A stretch of 64,000 nt of DNA. It comes from Enterococcus raffinosus (GTDB lineage: Bacteria > Bacillota > Bacilli > Lactobacillales > Enterococcaceae). Location: positions 1-64,000 of the forward strand of contig NZ_JAHLOS010000016.1 in assembly GCF_018917525.1 (NCBI RefSeq), in the 5' to 3' direction. The notes beneath the pieces were generated by a model. The model did no database searches and was not told where the DNA came from. It saw only the letters and a list, made by a program, of their open reading frames with translations. The position numbers and the translations under genes are program-made. Of this stretch, positions 1-8,126 are shown one piece after another (positions within the stretch are counted from its first letter, which is position 1; each line of letters starts with the position of its first letter).

Positions 1-51
1 ACCCTCTTTCTAACTATAGTATAAGACGAGAAATATCTAAACAGTACAAAT

Positions 52-96
52 AGCCACAAAAAAGCAGGTACGAATGTACTTGCTTTTTTGTGGCTT
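52..96. terminator. Long hairpin, probable bidirectional terminator
   Basis: Two 20-base arms (52-71 and 76-95) pair with one mismatch around a 4-base loop, and the A-rich/T-rich stem gives U-runs in both directions. It lies downstream of the minus-strand carbonic anhydrase gene and can end its transcript. Bases 97-186 hold nothing else that I can recognise. Confidence 0.6.
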
Positions 97-186
97 TAAC
101 CAAACTTGAGAAAGAACCAAAAGTCTTGTCATAGCTCCTTTTTCCGAATAAACGGTGCTCCAGAAGTAGCTTCTGACACAACCTCT

Positions 187-831
187 TTATTCGTTATAGC
201 TGAATACTTTACGTTCATTGATTTGCTGGCATTCTCGACTATTTCGCCCGTGAATGTCGATGAAGCGTGTAATCTGTTCTGCTGATACTTCTAGTTTATT
301 TTGCATGACATACCACTCAACGCCTTCAGTCAATGGTGGCGTCGTTAAAGAACCGATGTAATGATAGTAGCTTTTGTTTTCGGGAATCAATCCGTCAACA
401 GAAAAAGTGCCTTCACCTTTTTGCTGGTCATACTGATTTAGGATGTTTTCAAAATCGGAATTGTATTTTCCAAGCTGATAAAACACCCCAATGACTGCTA
501 CACCTCCACTAGGAGACTGGAAAAGAAAATGACCTTCTAACGGAAAGACCTTCCCGTCTATTCGGTGCTCTGAATCAGAATGAAAGTGCATTTGGACAAA
601 ATGAAATAATCGCTTATTAAATATCGCTTCACCCACGCCCAATAGTTGTAAGTTTTGACCATTATTAAAAAAAGTCGCAGTTTTATCTGAAAAATTTACT
701 TGTATCGCTTCAAGTGTTTCAACATTGTCTTCAATTAGAGATGTTTGGATATCGATCGGTGATTGCCGCAAACCAACTTGCGGCTGCCAGTCGTCTTGAT
801 GGCAATAATCAATCAAAAATTCTGCTTTCAT
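187..831 (-). CDS. Alpha-class carbonic anhydrase
   Basis: Catalyses reversible hydration of CO2 to bicarbonate. The alpha-class core is visible: RQSPIDI near the N-terminus, the QMHFHSDSEH motif supplying two zinc histidines, a third histidine in LEGHFLF, and SLTTPPLTEGVEWYV near the C-terminus, the usual substrate-pocket strand. Length (214 aa) fits a minimal alpha enzyme. No signal peptide is visible, so it is probably cytoplasmic, unlike many bacterial alpha enzymes, which are exported. The start at MKAEF was preferred because GAGGG sits 5 bases upstream; an in-frame ATG four codons earlier lacks a spaced ribosome site. It appears monocistronic. Confidence 0.9.
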   Translation of the reverse strand: MKAEFLIDYCHQDDWQPQVGLRQSPIDIQTSLIEDNVETLEAIQVNFSDKTATFFNNGQNLQLLGVGEAIFNKRLFHFVQMHFHSDSEHRIDGKVFPLEGHFLFQSPSGGVAVIGVFYQLGKYNSDFENILNQYDQQKGEGTFSVDGLIPENKSYYHYIGSLTTPPLTEGVEWYVMQNKLEVSAEQITRFIDIHGRNSRECQQINERKVFSYNE

Positions 832-867
832 ACGATCCCTCAATTAACTAAAATTTTTACAATGATA

Positions 868-1797
868 TCATTTTCCAGAAATATTTTCCATCCATTTGCA
901 AATATCATGAAAAACTGTAAGTTTTTGGGTTTCATTTAGTAGTTCGTGACGTGCATTTTCATAAAGCTTAACGGTCACCTGCTTCACACCAGCTGCTTGA
1001 TAAGTCTTTGCTGCTTTCATCACACCTTTGCCGTATTCTCCGACAGGATCTTCTTTTCCAGATAAGAACAATAATGGAAGATTTTTCGGCACCTGTTGCA
1101 GCAACTCCGGCTCCTGCGAACGAATAATCAATGAAAAAAGTTCGTAGTAGCCGCTTAAAGTAAATAGAAAACCGCATTTAGGATCAGCTAGATAGGCATC
1201 GACTTCTTCTGAAAGACTGGACAACCAATCCTTATTCGTCCGCTTATTGGCAATCTTTCGATTCATATTGCCGAAAGCTAGTTGATCAATCAGCTTACTT
1301 GGGTGTTTTTCTCCTTGGATTTTACTTAATAATTTTGCTGAATGTTGTCCAAAGCGAGTCAGCCAAACTGGCTGCTGACCCGTTCCTACAAGGATTGCTC
1401 CGCTGATCGCCTCTCCGTACTCATAGAGATAATTCCGTAATACAAATGAACCCATACTATGTCCTAGAACAAAGAGTGGGACATCAGGATATAGCTTCTT
1501 CCCCCACTCAGTAACCTGATACAAATCCTGGACCAATCCATGTTTAGTCTTTTCATCATGAAAATAGCCCTGAAGCCCTTTTTGACTAGAAATAGACGCT
1601 CCATGACCAAGATGATCGTGTCCGATGACCGCGATATTTCGCTCATTTAAATAATCTGCTAAGACTTCATAACGCATTAAATGCTCCGCCATCCCATGTG
1701 TCAGCTGGAGTACCGCCCATGGCTCATTACAAGTCCAATGATATCCTTGCACTGATGTTTTCTGATCAACAGAAAGTATTTCGAATTTTTCTAACAT
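868..1797 (-). CDS. Alpha/beta hydrolase, lysophospholipase/monoacylglycerol lipase type
   Basis: Serine hydrolase of the alpha/beta fold, 309 aa, predicted to cleave lysophospholipids or monoacylglycerols; the true substrate is unknown. The nucleophile elbow GHSMG lies at about residue 114. The acid is probably Asp in SGKEDPVG (about 250) and the histidine in ENARHELLNE (about 284), the typical tail of this family. An HGMAEH oxyanion-type segment occurs near residue 35. No signal peptide. The second of two close ATGs was chosen because AAAGGA is properly spaced from it. The gene lies 36 bases from the carbonic anhydrase start, so the two may be co-transcribed, this one first. Confidence 0.85.
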   Translation of the reverse strand: MLEKFEILSVDQKTSVQGYHWTCNEPWAVLQLTHGMAEHLMRYEVLADYLNERNIAVIGHDHLGHGASISSQKGLQGYFHDEKTKHGLVQDLYQVTEWGKKLYPDVPLFVLGHSMGSFVLRNYLYEYGEAISGAILVGTGQQPVWLTRFGQHSAKLLSKIQGEKHPSKLIDQLAFGNMNRKIANKRTNKDWLSSLSEEVDAYLADPKCGFLFTLSGYYELFSLIIRSQEPELLQQVPKNLPLLFLSGKEDPVGEYGKGVMKAAKTYQAAGVKQVTVKLYENARHELLNETQKLTVFHDICKWMENISGK

Positions 1798-1937
1798 GTT
1801 CATTTCCTTTCTAAAAGGTGACCCGTACCTTTTCTAGTGTCCTTTGACTTTATCTTCATTTCTATCGAATTTCCATCCTAAGTTGGAGGTAGATTTTTAA
1901 AATCATGATACACTATTGGTAAATGGAGGGAAGAAAT

Positions 1938-2306
1938 ATGTCTTGCTTAGGAAATATTATCTGGTTCATCTTCGGTGGACTAATCGGCGGGTTAACTTGG
2001 TGCCTCGCAGGCATCTTATGGTGTATCACAATCATTGGTATCCCAATTGGTTTGCAATGCTTCAAATTTGCTAGTCTAAGCTTTGCTCCGTTTGGTAAAG
2101 ACATCGTTTACCATACGACTGGAGTAAATTTTATCGTCAATATTATTTGGTTGATCGTTTCAGGCATTCCTTTGGCTTTGGGACATTTAGCCAGCGCCTT
2201 ATTTTTATGTATTACGATTGTCGGTATTCCTTTTGCCGCTCAATCATTGAAACTTGCTCAACTAGCTTTGATGCCATTTGGCGCACAAATCGTTTCTGCT
2301 CGTTAA
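1938..2306 (+). CDS. YccF-domain inner membrane protein
   Basis: A 122-aa hydrophobic protein made of two repeated halves, each with a glycine-rich membrane hairpin and the phrase CITIIGIPIGLQ / CITIVGIPFAAQ followed by a FAPFGK / LMPFGA segment, the signature of the YccF family (unknown function). The upstream ATG at 1923 overlaps the ribosome site GGAGGG, so the start is placed at 1938. The gene stands alone, convergent with the next minus-strand gene and separated from it by a bidirectional terminator. Confidence 0.85.
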   Translation: MSCLGNIIWFIFGGLIGGLTWCLAGILWCITIIGIPIGLQCFKFASLSFAPFGKDIVYHTTGVNFIVNIIWLIVSGIPLALGHLASALFLCITIVGIPFAAQSLKLAQLALMPFGAQIVSAR

Positions 2307-2331
2307 CTAAAATGTACATGACAAATACCAT

Positions 2332-2365
2332 AAAAAAGAGGAATGACAGCCGTCTTCCTCTTTTT
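2332..2365. terminator. Bidirectional terminator
   Basis: AAAAAAGAGGAA (2332-2343) pairs with TTCCTCTTTTT (2355-2365), giving U-runs on both strands. It serves the YccF gene on the plus strand and the small membrane gene on the minus strand. Confidence 0.8.
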
Positions 2366-2366
2366 C

Positions 2367-2537
2367 TTATCCAAAAATCAAGTAGATTAAGCCTGCTACT
2401 ACTAATACGATATTTAACGTTACCTGGATATTCACCATCAGTGGAGTTATAGTCCTTTTCCTGCGTCGTGAAAGACTTAGAAAAACATTATATGCACCAA
2501 CTAGAATGATGAAAACAACTAATGCCATCAGATACAA
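2367..2537 (-). CDS. Small hydrophobic membrane protein, unknown function
   Basis: About 56 aa with two predicted membrane helices separated by a basic loop (SLSRRRKRT). Not recognised as a named family. The open frame extends to 2600, but the only good ribosome site, AAAAAGGGA, is 9 bases before a TTG at 2537; an ATG at 2528 is the alternative. It follows the TfoX-C gene closely and may share its transcript. Confidence 0.55.
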   Translation of the reverse strand: MYLMALVVFIILVGAYNVFLSLSRRRKRTITPLMVNIQVTLNIVLVVAGLIYLIFG

Positions 2538-2606
2538 AAGGTCACTTCCCTTTTTTTCTGTAGTGTAACGTGAAAAAGAATAATCAGCAAGCCTGCTCAA
2601 TCAAAT

Positions 2607-2861
2607 CTAATTTAATTGTTTGAAAAAATCACGTAATTCAGCTTTTCGTCGTTCGCTTAACTCCCGCTTAGGAATATCTTGGATTGCCCCTTCCAATCCA
2701 TACAAGAGATGGAGACAAGCACCATCATCCACTAAATGTCGGATCTTCAAAAAAGCCGCCTCTGTACCCAATTCCCGCAGCTGCTCTGGTTCCACAATCC
2801 CTACCTGAGCTAACTTCTCTTCATTTACCACACCAATATTTTTCATTTCTGAGATTCTCAT
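2607..2861 (-). CDS. TfoX C-terminal-domain protein
   Basis: An 84-aa helical protein resembling only the C-terminal domain of TfoX/Sxy: the N-terminal MKNIG, LAQVGI and ELRELGTEAAFLKIR, then a helix with LHLLYGLEGAI and a basic C-terminal helix. Stand-alone TfoX-C proteins are common in Bacillota and their role is not settled; they contain a helix-hairpin-helix-like fold. Competence control should not be assumed. AAGGAG lies 7 bases before the ATG. Confidence 0.75.
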   Translation of the reverse strand: MRISEMKNIGVVNEEKLAQVGIVEPEQLRELGTEAAFLKIRHLVDDGACLHLLYGLEGAIQDIPKRELSERRKAELRDFFKQLN

Positions 2862-3282
2862 TGCCGACTCCTTTTAGATTTATTATACCTTAGAATGAAA
2901 GCGGAAACGACAGCTTTCATAAAAAAATCACCAACAAAACCCTTTTATATGTATCAAAAGAGCTTCTCATCGACCTTTATTGTAAATTTCTTCACAATTT
3001 CGTATCAAATCTTTATCTACATCTCTCATTTCTAACAACACTTCTATAGGTTAATATTCTAGTTTTTTAATAACTCTTTCTAAAACTGAGCTTATGAATC
3101 TTCAATTAGCGATCCTGCTACCAGAAAAATAATGATAGTTATTTTAAAAAGTTGATTTTTCAGAAAAAAATGGTTTATTTTACACCTTTTATTAATTTAT
3201 TATTTGTATTAAACGATATTTTAATTTATCATATAAAACAACGAGGTTAATTTTTATCAAATAAGAATAGGAGGGGTAATTC
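2862..3282. other. AT-rich intergenic region between divergent genes
   Basis: About 420 bases holding the promoters of the TfoX-C gene (minus) and the Mga-type regulator (plus). It is very AT-rich with many A and T tracts. I see no open frame, no strong inverted repeat and no unambiguous -35/-10 pair. Confidence 0.5.
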
Positions 3283-4734
3283 ATGCTTGGGATGGATAGA
3301 AATACATTGTTAAAAATTCAGATCATCGAAACATTAGATGCTTTGCAAACACCGATCTCTATGAAAGAATTGCAAGAAAAAATCGGTTATGCTAGTCTTG
3401 GCACGATTCGAGTGAATTGTAAAGAGTTGCAATCAATTATCGAAGATCTCTATACGGACAAAGACTATTCATTAAAGCTTCGCATGGATAATGGTCGCGG
3501 TATCCAGCTAGATCGTACCTCCACCAACCTCCAATCATTGATAAGTTATTTGTATCAACATGATCTGGCCTGTGAAATTATCCGGGCAGTCCTAGCAAAA
3601 CGGAAAATCTCGGCGATTCAGTTTTGCATGGATAAAAACATCAGCGAATCAAAATTGCGACGAAAAATTAAGGAGATCAATCAAGAGCTTACTGACTATG
3701 ATCTCTATATCTCCTGCTCGGCTAAAATTAGTTTAAAAGGGCGTGAGGTTGATATTCGTCGCTTCTATTATATTTTTGTCAGAGGGCTTTATTATCAATT
3801 CTCTCAAATTGACTGGCTCAATACTAGCAGCTATCTTCAATTAGCAAGAAAAATTGAGGAATACTTAAAACTCACAATTAATCCAACCAATTCAGAAATG
3901 ATCTGTTTTTGGTTATTAATCACAAATCAATCCTTAAGTAAAAAAGGAATACTTGCTTTTAATGAAGTTGAAGATGACTGGATAAATCAATTCAAATATC
4001 CAAAAAGACCATCTTTCTTAAGGACCTGGAATACGAATGAATGGAAATTCTTTCTTTATGCGATCTATAGCTCTCAATTGAATGATTTTGAGCTACAGCA
4101 AAAAAATGCCTCTGATGACCCATTCTTCAATCAAGTGGTTACCCATTGGACTACCTGTTTTTCGCACCATTTTCGGTCATTGAGTAATCGCGAACAAAAA
4201 GTAATTGCCCGTAAACTAAAACAGCATTACGCTTCTTTGGTTTTTTTCCATTTGAACGATCAAATGCTTGAACACTTAAAAAATAGTGTTGCGCTAGACA
4301 ATTTGCAAGAACAATGTCCCTATTATTATCGTCGATTTGATGCCTTCTGGGATGATTTCACTCAAGCAGTTCCAGGATTTGATCGGCGTCAATTACGAAT
4401 ATTTTCATTTTTGACTTGTGTAGAGTTCTTTTCATTGGAAAATTGTTTACCCGAAATTTCAGTGTATGCGTTCTCGGAACACAATCAGCTATTCAGTGTT
4501 TTCATCCAAGAAAAAATCAATTTGCATTTCAAAAATCGCTACCATTTGCGATTTGTTGAAGATCCAAACGATGCGCAGCTGATTATTGGTACATCCCCCG
4601 GCTGTAAGGAGCTTCAAATGGAAGATAAGAAATACGTCATCATCCGAGCAAATCTTTGCGGGACTGACTTTAATGCTATCGAGAATGTCTTGGAAGTGCT
4701 TGTAAAAAAAGAACTAGAAAATTTATCAGATTAA
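3283..4734 (+). CDS. Mga-family helix-turn-helix transcriptional regulator
   Basis: A 483-aa regulator of the Mga/AtxA type. The N-terminal third carries two helix-turn-helix-like segments: about residues 20-70 (SMKELQEKIGYASLGTIRVN) and about 105-135 (ISAIQFCMDKNISESKLRRKI), the second being the Mga HTH. The middle region (150-370) is helical, rich in aromatic residues and PRD-like. The last 80 residues (VYAFSEHNQLFSVFIQEKI onward) resemble an EIIB-like domain but lack an obvious phospho-cysteine loop. Proteins of this class usually govern surface or sugar genes, often their own neighbours; no target is obvious here. AGGAGGGG precedes the ATG. Confidence 0.8.
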   Translation: MLGMDRNTLLKIQIIETLDALQTPISMKELQEKIGYASLGTIRVNCKELQSIIEDLYTDKDYSLKLRMDNGRGIQLDRTSTNLQSLISYLYQHDLACEIIRAVLAKRKISAIQFCMDKNISESKLRRKIKEINQELTDYDLYISCSAKISLKGREVDIRRFYYIFVRGLYYQFSQIDWLNTSSYLQLARKIEEYLKLTINPTNSEMICFWLLITNQSLSKKGILAFNEVEDDWINQFKYPKRPSFLRTWNTNEWKFFLYAIYSSQLNDFELQQKNASDDPFFNQVVTHWTTCFSHHFRSLSNREQKVIARKLKQHYASLVFFHLNDQMLEHLKNSVALDNLQEQCPYYYRRFDAFWDDFTQAVPGFDRRQLRIFSFLTCVEFFSLENCLPEISVYAFSEHNQLFSVFIQEKINLHFKNRYHLRFVEDPNDAQLIIGTSPGCKELQMEDKKYVIIRANLCGTDFNAIENVLEVLVKKELENLSD

Positions 4735-5005
4735 TCATTTCGGCTTGAGTATTCGCTCGTAAACGGGTATTGTACTATTTATCACAAGAAAGACTTCGCG
4801 AACTTGTTCAGCTTTTGAGCACCGATTAGGTACCAATCAACATCCGTTCTCTTCGATCTCTGTGTTTCTTGACAATTTCGAAATATTTTTGCTTATTGCT
4901 CAAAAACCAATTCGTGAAGCCGGACATGGACATACCTGCTGTTAAGCGATTTATTCATGTGAAAATATTTTACTTTCTTTATAGACAAGCGAAAAGGAGG
5001 CCGTT

Positions 5006-5542
5006 ATGGTTTACGTTAGTGACATGTCCACTACCCCGCCGACAGCATTTGGTTCTGAATTGGAAGAAAAAACATACGAAATACTGACAAAGTTGAAGAT
5101 TCCTTTTTATCAGGTAGCCACTGGAGAAGCACTTACAATGGAGGATTGTATCGACATCGATAAACGGCTGAGCGTTGAAGTAGTCAAAACAATTTTCTTA
5201 TGTAATCAAAAGAAGACGAAGTTTTATTTGTACATTACGCCAGCTGATTTCAAATTTGTCACCAAAGAATTTGGTAAGAAATTAGAGATTCCGCGAGTTT
5301 CTTTTGCCTCAGCCGATTTGCTAAAAGAGCGTTTAGGCGTCATTCCCGGAGCTGCGACGATTTTTGGCTTATTAAAGGACCCCGACTATGAAATCCAATT
5401 GGTCTTTGACAAGTCTGTCTCTGAACGTGAATGGTATGCTTGTAGCTCTGGCTCAATTACAAATTATATGAAGCTAAAGACAGCCGATTTATTTGAGAAA
5501 TTCTTACCCTATACAGGACATGAAGCGATCTTTATCGATTAA
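5006..5542 (+). CDS. YbaK/ProX-type aminoacyl-tRNA editing protein
   Basis: 178 aa matching the free-standing INS-like editing domain that hydrolyses Ala-tRNA(Pro) or related mischarged tRNAs. Seen: VVKTIFLCNQKKTKFYLYIT (central strand with a lysine), RLGVIPGAATIFGLL (the conserved GxxxP loop), and the C-terminal strand with CSSGSITNYMKL. ProX-like proteins with this length and the GVIPGAAT loop belong to the prolyl-tRNA editing branch. AAGGAGG precedes the ATG. It is flanked by a strong terminator. Confidence 0.82.
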   Translation: MVYVSDMSTTPPTAFGSELEEKTYEILTKLKIPFYQVATGEALTMEDCIDIDKRLSVEVVKTIFLCNQKKTKFYLYITPADFKFVTKEFGKKLEIPRVSFASADLLKERLGVIPGAATIFGLLKDPDYEIQLVFDKSVSEREWYACSSGSITNYMKLKTADLFEKFLPYTGHEAIFID

Positions 5543-5552
5543 TCTAAACTAT

Positions 5553-5593
5553 GAAAAAAGTGTTAGGAGACCCCTCTCCTAACACTTTTTTGG
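5553..5593. terminator. Bidirectional terminator
   Basis: AAAAAAGTGTTAGGAGA pairs with TCTCCTAACACTTTTTT across a short loop. It ends the editing-protein transcript and could also act on the minus strand, downstream of the secreted protein gene. Confidence 0.85.
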
Positions 5594-5690
5594 ACGATTT
5601 TGCTATTTAGAAAGCCAATCAAAAACGGGGTTCTTTCGTTTTAGAACACTTTTTAACCCCCAACCCTAATTTGACAAACGTTTCGTCAGC

Positions 5691-7604
5691 CTAACATCTT
5701 ACAGTAACACAGCCAATTTCCTTCATTGGTCCAGTGATTTCTTTTCCGCAATCAGAACCTACTGCTTGAATCGCAAAATAGTATGTTCCTTTAGATAGGC
5801 AAACTTTACTCAACGTGTAGTCAAGATAATATCCTTTTCCGTAAGGTCCGTTCATATATTTCGCATAGCGAACATCGATTGTCTTGTACGCTGCTCCGTA
5901 TTGACCACTGCTTGTGCGGCGGTAAACACGTACTTTTGTATAATCCAACGAGCTTGGATTCTTAGTACCTAAGAAGATTTGTGCGCCATAGTAGCGTGTT
6001 GGAATACAACCACATACAAGAAGATTCTTGACGCAGCCCTTCAAATCGGTACCAATTTCTTTTTTCTTAAGTGTTGTCGCACAACTTGGTCCCCATTGTG
6101 GACTAACCCAGCTGCTCCATTGACCATAGTTTGCTTTCACCCAGTAGTAGTAAGTCGTGCATTGGTTCAAGCAATCATCTGTATATGACATTTCAGAACC
6201 ATCTTGTTTACCATTAACAGTAATCGCAGTCGCATTGTTGATATTGTTTGTTGTACTACGGTACAATGTGTAGCTCGTTGCGTAACGTGTCGACGCATTA
6301 TCGCTCTTCGTATTTGTCCACGTTACTTTGATTGCTTTGTCAGAAACAGCGGCTGCTTTAATGTTTGGATTCAATGTAGTCGCGCAAACAGTAAATTTAC
6401 CAATGTTTGAACTGCTGACAGTTTCGATAGTATATGGACAAGTTTTCGGACGTTTCACCATTACTTTGTAGCAATAGGTTTGGTTATGATTCAACTTGAT
6501 ATCGTTATACGTTGTTTTTCCTGTTACTGTAGCAATTTCTTTGAAATCACCAGAGTTGTAATCATTACATTTCTTGGTTGCACGGAAGATTTTGTATTCA
6601 GCATTGCTGCCCATTGACTCCCAGCTAAGCTTCAACCAGTGATGTTGTGTTTCAGTCACACAAACATTTTTAACTGCATCCCATTTTTCTTTGTAGTTGT
6701 TTTGGTTACAATCTTTGCCGTTATGCTTTTTGTCGCAGTCTTCATGGTGTTTCCAATTGTTGTTACAGTTATGCCCCGTGTGCTTTTCATCACAATTTGG
6801 TTTATGACACCATTTGTTGTCGTTACAACTTCCGCCGTTGTGATTCTTATCGCAGTATTCGTCATGTTTGCAATTATTTTTATTGCAGTTCTTACCGCTG
6901 TGTTTCTTATCACAATCATCGTCATGCTTCCAGTTGTTTGAATTACATTTGCGGTTTTTACTATGCTTTTTATCGCAATGTTCATCATGCTTTCCTGCAT
7001 TATTGTTACAGGTTTTCCCACTATGTTTTGTGTCACAGCCAGAAGAATGCTTGGTTGAACCATACGTTTGTGCGCCAACCTCTGCGGCAGCTTCTTCTTT
7101 TGCCTCTTCTTTTGCCTCTTCTTTTGTTTCTTCAGTAGTCGTCGCTGTTGGTGCCTCTGCCGCTTCTTCAATTTCAGCTTCATTTGTCTTCGCTACAACA
7201 TCTTGATTGGCGATCGGACCAGCAGCTTCTTGTTCCTTACCATCGACAACAGCTGAAACTTTATAGTAGTAAAGATAATCGGCCTTAAGTGTGCCGCTTG
7301 TCTTTAATTCCATATAATCATCAACTGTATATGTTTGGTCACTCTTAAATGTTTGGATACGCTTAAATTCTCCGTCTTGTGATTCTGAACGGTAAACATT
7401 GTAGCTGTCAGCATCCTCGACTTTATCAAACTGAATCACAGTCCATTTTTGCGTATCATTATGTTTAACTGTCAAATTTGCAGGAACATTACTGTCTGCT
7501 GCAAATACTTGTGCTGGTATCCCTAACGAAGATACCGTCATGATCAATAGCGTTACCAACGACATGATCCCGTTTAACTTTTTCATTAATCCTTTTCTTT
7601 TCAT
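5691..7604 (-). CDS. Secreted fibronectin-III protein with six His/Cys repeats
   Basis: A 637-aa exported protein. Residues 1-35 form a signal peptide ending AQVFA-AD. Residues 38-135 look like a fibronectin type III domain; 140-178 is a Glu/Ala/Lys-rich linker; 184-303 holds six units of about 20 residues, each H-x3-C-x3-H-x4-C (x5 in unit two). Two more FnIII-like domains follow (about 310-410 and 412-512), then a last beta-rich domain (520-637) ending in Cys. There are 29 cysteines, none before residue 190, unusual for an exported Bacillota protein. No LPXTG, LysM or other wall anchor is seen, so it is probably released or held non-covalently. The repeats could bind a metal or form disulfides; neither is shown. 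AAAGGAG precedes the ATG. Not recognised as a named family. Confidence 0.8.
   Translation of the reverse strand: MKRKGLMKKLNGIMSLVTLLIMTVSSLGIPAQVFAADSNVPANLTVKHNDTQKWTVIQFDKVEDADSYNVYRSESQDGEFKRIQTFKSDQTYTVDDYMELKTSGTLKADYLYYYKVSAVVDGKEQEAAGPIANQDVVAKTNEAEIEEAAEAPTATTTEETKEEAKEEAKEEAAAEVGAQTYGSTKHSSGCDTKHSGKTCNNNAGKHDEHCDKKHSKNRKCNSNNWKHDDDCDKKHSGKNCNKNNCKHDEYCDKNHNGGSCNDNKWCHKPNCDEKHTGHNCNNNWKHHEDCDKKHNGKDCNQNNYKEKWDAVKNVCVTETQHHWLKLSWESMGSNAEYKIFRATKKCNDYNSGDFKEIATVTGKTTYNDIKLNHNQTYCYKVMVKRPKTCPYTIETVSSSNIGKFTVCATTLNPNIKAAAVSDKAIKVTWTNTKSDNASTRYATSYTLYRSTTNNINNATAITVNGKQDGSEMSYTDDCLNQCTTYYYWVKANYGQWSSWVSPQWGPSCATTLKKKEIGTDLKGCVKNLLVCGCIPTRYYGAQIFLGTKNPSSLDYTKVRVYRRTSSGQYGAAYKTIDVRYAKYMNGPYGKGYYLDYTLSKVCLSKGTYYFAIQAVGSDCGKEITGPMKEIGCVTVRC
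6696..7055 (-). repeat. Six tandem ~60-bp units coding H-x3-C-x3-H-x4-C
   Basis: The segment encodes six consecutive units, with H/C/H/C at residues 186/190/194/199, 206/210/214/220, 227/231/235/240, 247/251/255/260, 267/271/275/280 and 286/290/294/299. Between them the residues are mostly K, D, N, S and G. Extra cysteines occur at 245 and 266. The DNA units have diverged while the His and Cys positions are kept, which suggests selection on the residues. Confidence 0.85.
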
Positions 7605-8051
7605 TTCGCTCTCCTTTTCTGCTCTTACCCAAGCGCAAAAAAATGCACAACAAATAACCTTACCCTAACGATAGAGACTACTACCTTGTAAGATAGTAGT
7701 CCATTTATTTTTCGGAGATTGTTTTTGGCCAAAAACAGAAGTAGCGTTCCATGTACCACCCCCCATCAAGTATTCATACCAAAATGGTATGCTCGATTAC
7801 AGGAATTGCTCTCTCAATTTTCCCCGCCTCTAAGAATGTGAATCTTTGGGTTATTTCTGTTGATAAAAATATAACAATAATTGTGATAAATTTCTATAAT
7901 CCGTCAAAATTCAAAAAAAATCTTTGAATTATGACGAAAAATTTTCGCTATATACCACATATTTTATAATATATTTAATAAATTAATTGGAACATGACGA
8001 TCAATATCCCTTTAAATCTAAAAAGCTTTTTATTAATGATTATAAAACACA
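7605..8051 (-). promoter_or_regulatory. Long upstream region with three inverted repeats
   Basis: No open frame. Going away from the start codon of the secreted protein it holds three inverted repeats. At 7676-7701, GACTACTA...TAGTAGTC is a 26-base imperfect palindrome (12-base arms, one mismatch). At 7721-7736, GTTTTTGGCCAAAAAC is perfect. At 7775-7791, CATACC-5-GGTATG. Beyond 7800 the DNA is extremely AT-rich. These look like protein-binding sites or leader hairpins; no clear -35/-10 pair could be assigned. Confidence 0.5.
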
Positions 8052-8084
8052 AAAAAGATCATCGGAAAATCCGATGATCTTTTT
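8052..8084 (-). terminator. Intrinsic terminator
   Basis: AAAAAGATCATCGGA pairs with TCCGATGATCTTTTT over a 3-base loop, about 40 bases past the stop of the minus-strand gene at 8127. The stem is symmetrical and could act both ways. Confidence 0.85.
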
Positions 8085-8126
8085 CGTTATTATTATTCTA
8101 TAAAAAGTGAATTTTTGATAACTTCC

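Noticed and set aside
968-1177. Minus-strand frames within the lipase-like gene, and similar shadows through most genes
   Set aside because: Alternate frames of well-supported genes with no start signals.
4867-4896. TTGACA with a possible TTATTG, 110 bases before the tRNA-editing gene
   Set aside because: The -10 match is poor (3 of 6), so a promoter is not claimed.
6656-7183. Lysine/threonine-rich minus-strand frame of 175 codons inside the secreted protein gene, plus several long plus-strand frames opposite it
   Set aside because: They are other frames of the repeat-rich segment; low-complexity codons keep them open. No ribosome sites, and the FnIII frame has signal peptide and domains.
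7676-7701. Palindrome considered as a BlaI/CopY-type operator
   Set aside because: The TACAxxTGTA core of that family is absent; only the general palindrome is reported.
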